Positions 5,274 to 6,108 of a stretch of DNA of 6,108 nt are shown one piece after another. Every line of letters begins with the position of its first letter. Position 1 is the stretch's first letter. The translations under genes were made by a program, and so were the position numbers. The notes beneath the pieces were generated by a model. That model saw only the letters and a program-made list of their open reading frames with translations, made no database searches and was not told the DNA's origin. Source of the stretch: CAWVWF01 sp963933885 (lineage in GTDB: Bacteria > Bacteroidota > Bacteroidia > Flavobacteriales_C > GCA-002722245); NCBI GenBank assembly GCA_963933885.1, contig CAWVWF010000193.1, forward strand, positions 1 to 6,108, read 5' to 3'.

Positions 5274-5975
5274 ATGGAGAAACTTAAAGAAACCAATTGG
5301 CAAGATATAGCTGAGTCTTTGAATGAAAAAGGCTTTGCTATTATCCCTGAGGTATTCTCAGATGATGATTGTAATGAACTAATAGGTAATTACAACAATG
5401 ATGATCTATACCGAAAAACGGTTGTTATGGAAAGGCATCAATATGGTCTAGGCGAATACAGATATTTTAACTACCCTCTTCCAGCAATCATCCAAACCAT
5501 TAGAGAAACTACTTATCCGAACTTGGCTCCAATTGCCAATCTTTGGATGAAGGTGCTTAAAATTAATAAAACCTTTCCTAAAACACTTGGAGAACTACAA
5601 TCCCTTTGTCATCAAAACGATCAATTAAAACCTACTCCTCTGATCTTAAAATATGGAAAGGGTGGTTTTAACACATTACACCAAGACTTGTATGGAGATG
5701 TGTTTTTCCCGCTTCAAGCTGTATTGTTTTTAAATGATCCTAAGGATGATTATACTGGAGGTGAATTTGTACTGAATGAGCAAACGCCAAGAGCACAGTC
5801 TAAGGCTATTGTTTTAAAGCCTAATAAAGGAGACATGCTTATTTTCGCAACAAGTTTTCGTCCTATAAAAGGGGCTAGAGGTTATTATAGAGTAAACATG
5901 AAGCACGGGGTTAGTGAGGTTCTTAGTGGTAAGCGACATACTTTGGGTATTATTTTTCATGATGCTACAAGTTAA
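5274..5975 (+). CDS. 2OG-Fe(II) oxygenase, Oxygenase-NA type (putative DNA alkylation repair)
   Basis: This 233-residue protein is a non-heme iron dioxygenase of the double-stranded beta-helix type. The iron ligands appear to be His136 and Asp138 (HQD) with distal His211 (KHGVS). Arg221, ten residues later (KRHTLGIIFHDA), is placed to bind 2-oxoglutarate. TGGEFVLNEQ (161-170) and KGDMLIFAT (185-193) are typical beta-strand segments. It resembles the Pfam family named Oxygenase-NA (COG3826), proposed to act oxidatively on damaged DNA. That role is predicted, not shown to my knowledge. The sequence is not canonical AlkB. Its ATG begins 2 nt after the stop of the Ada-like gene, so the two are almost certainly cotranscribed and translationally coupled. 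That pairing, direct alkyl transfer plus oxidative removal, supports a repair role. A generic prolyl-hydroxylase-like activity on another substrate is the main alternative. Confidence 0.85.
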   Translation: MEKLKETNWQDIAESLNEKGFAIIPEVFSDDDCNELIGNYNNDDLYRKTVVMERHQYGLGEYRYFNYPLPAIIQTIRETTYPNLAPIANLWMKVLKINKTFPKTLGELQSLCHQNDQLKPTPLILKYGKGGFNTLHQDLYGDVFFPLQAVLFLNDPKDDYTGGEFVLNEQTPRAQSKAIVLKPNKGDMLIFATSFRPIKGARGYYRVNMKHGVSEVLSGKRHTLGIIFHDATS

Positions 5976-5987
5976 CTAAACGCTTAG

Positions 5988-6012
5988 CCCTTCGACTCCG
6001 CTCAGGATGACA
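5988..6012. repeat. REP-like intergenic sequence
   Basis: The 25-bp segment from CCCTTCGACT through CAGGATGACA is a very common intergenic repeat type in bacterial genomes. Read in frame it gives the HPERSRR pseudo-peptide often seen in spurious annotations. Only imperfect symmetry (CCT...AGG) is visible. It lies 12 nt after the oxygenase stop, between apparently convergent genes, and shares the CAGGATGACAAA ending of the palindrome at 62-81. Confidence 0.6.
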
Positions 6013-6022
6013 AAAAAAATTA

Positions 6023-6108
6023 CTATTGTTGATGGTGGTGTGGGTGTTGGAAGTGATAGTGGTGGTGGTGGTGGTGGTGATGATTGATTGATTGATTGAT
6101 GATGATGA
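6023..6108 (-). CDS. Possible 3' end of a gene encoding a histidine-rich C-terminus (partial)
   Basis: On the minus strand one frame is open from the window edge to a TAG at 6023-6025. It encodes INQSIN, then eight consecutive His (one CAT, seven CAC), then YHFQHPHHHQQ. The DNA is low-complexity: GGT repeats at 6061-6078, four GATT units at 6082-6097 and GAT repeats to the edge. Two things favour coding: the stop falls just before the REP-like sequence, as at ordinary convergent gene ends, and the His run is broken by Y, F, Q and P. Against it, the other two minus-strand frames are also open here. If real, such tails usually bind nickel, zinc or other metals in chaperones, transporters or storage proteins. 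The body of the protein lies outside the window. Confidence 0.4.
   Translation of the reverse strand, partial: IIINQSINHHHHHHHHYHFQHPHHHQQ

Overview
The window is AT-rich, tightly packed bacterial chromosome that most resembles the Bacteroidota, probably a flavobacterium-like lineage. Start codons are preceded by A-rich tracts rather than Shine-Dalgarno sequences. Two intergenic regions carry perfect matches to the Bacteroidota -7 promoter element TAnnTTTG. The proteins are also of types common in that phylum. This placement is inference; there is no rRNA or other marker gene.

Layout, left to right. Positions 1-159 are intergenic and contain a short REP-like palindrome. Two minus-strand genes follow: a YciO-type Sua5/YciO/YrdC protein (160-774) and a small transaldolase of the TalC/FSA family (854-1510), with a clear intrinsic terminator between them. 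A divergent promoter region (1511-1678) leads to a plus-strand acetoacetyl-CoA synthetase (1679-3640). Next come about 790 bp without an intact gene. Most of this (3641-4273) is a repeat array holding three copies of a ~141-bp terminator-ended unit and a second, diverged copy of the last 23 codons of the synthetase gene. The plus strand then carries a two-gene operon that looks like DNA alkylation repair: an AraC-type regulator fused to an O6-alkylguanine-DNA alkyltransferase (4432-5271), and, 2 nt later, a 2OG-Fe(II) oxygenase (5274-5975). The right edge has a second REP-like sequence and probably the 3' end of a minus-strand gene encoding a histidine-rich C-terminus (6023-6108).

Functionally this is mostly housekeeping: tRNA-modification-family enzyme, pentose phosphate carbon exchange, ketone-body activation, and alkylation repair. 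The synthetase gene and the repair operon are separated by the repeat array, which should stop read-through between them.

The most unusual part is that array. The duplicated synthetase tail differs from the real one almost only at third codon positions, so it diverged while coding. The non-coding sequence directly after it is 99-100% identical between copies. All three repeat units end at the same terminator T-run. This points to recombination between diverged alleles, or to copying of a 3' transcript end, rather than to simple decay of one tandem duplication.
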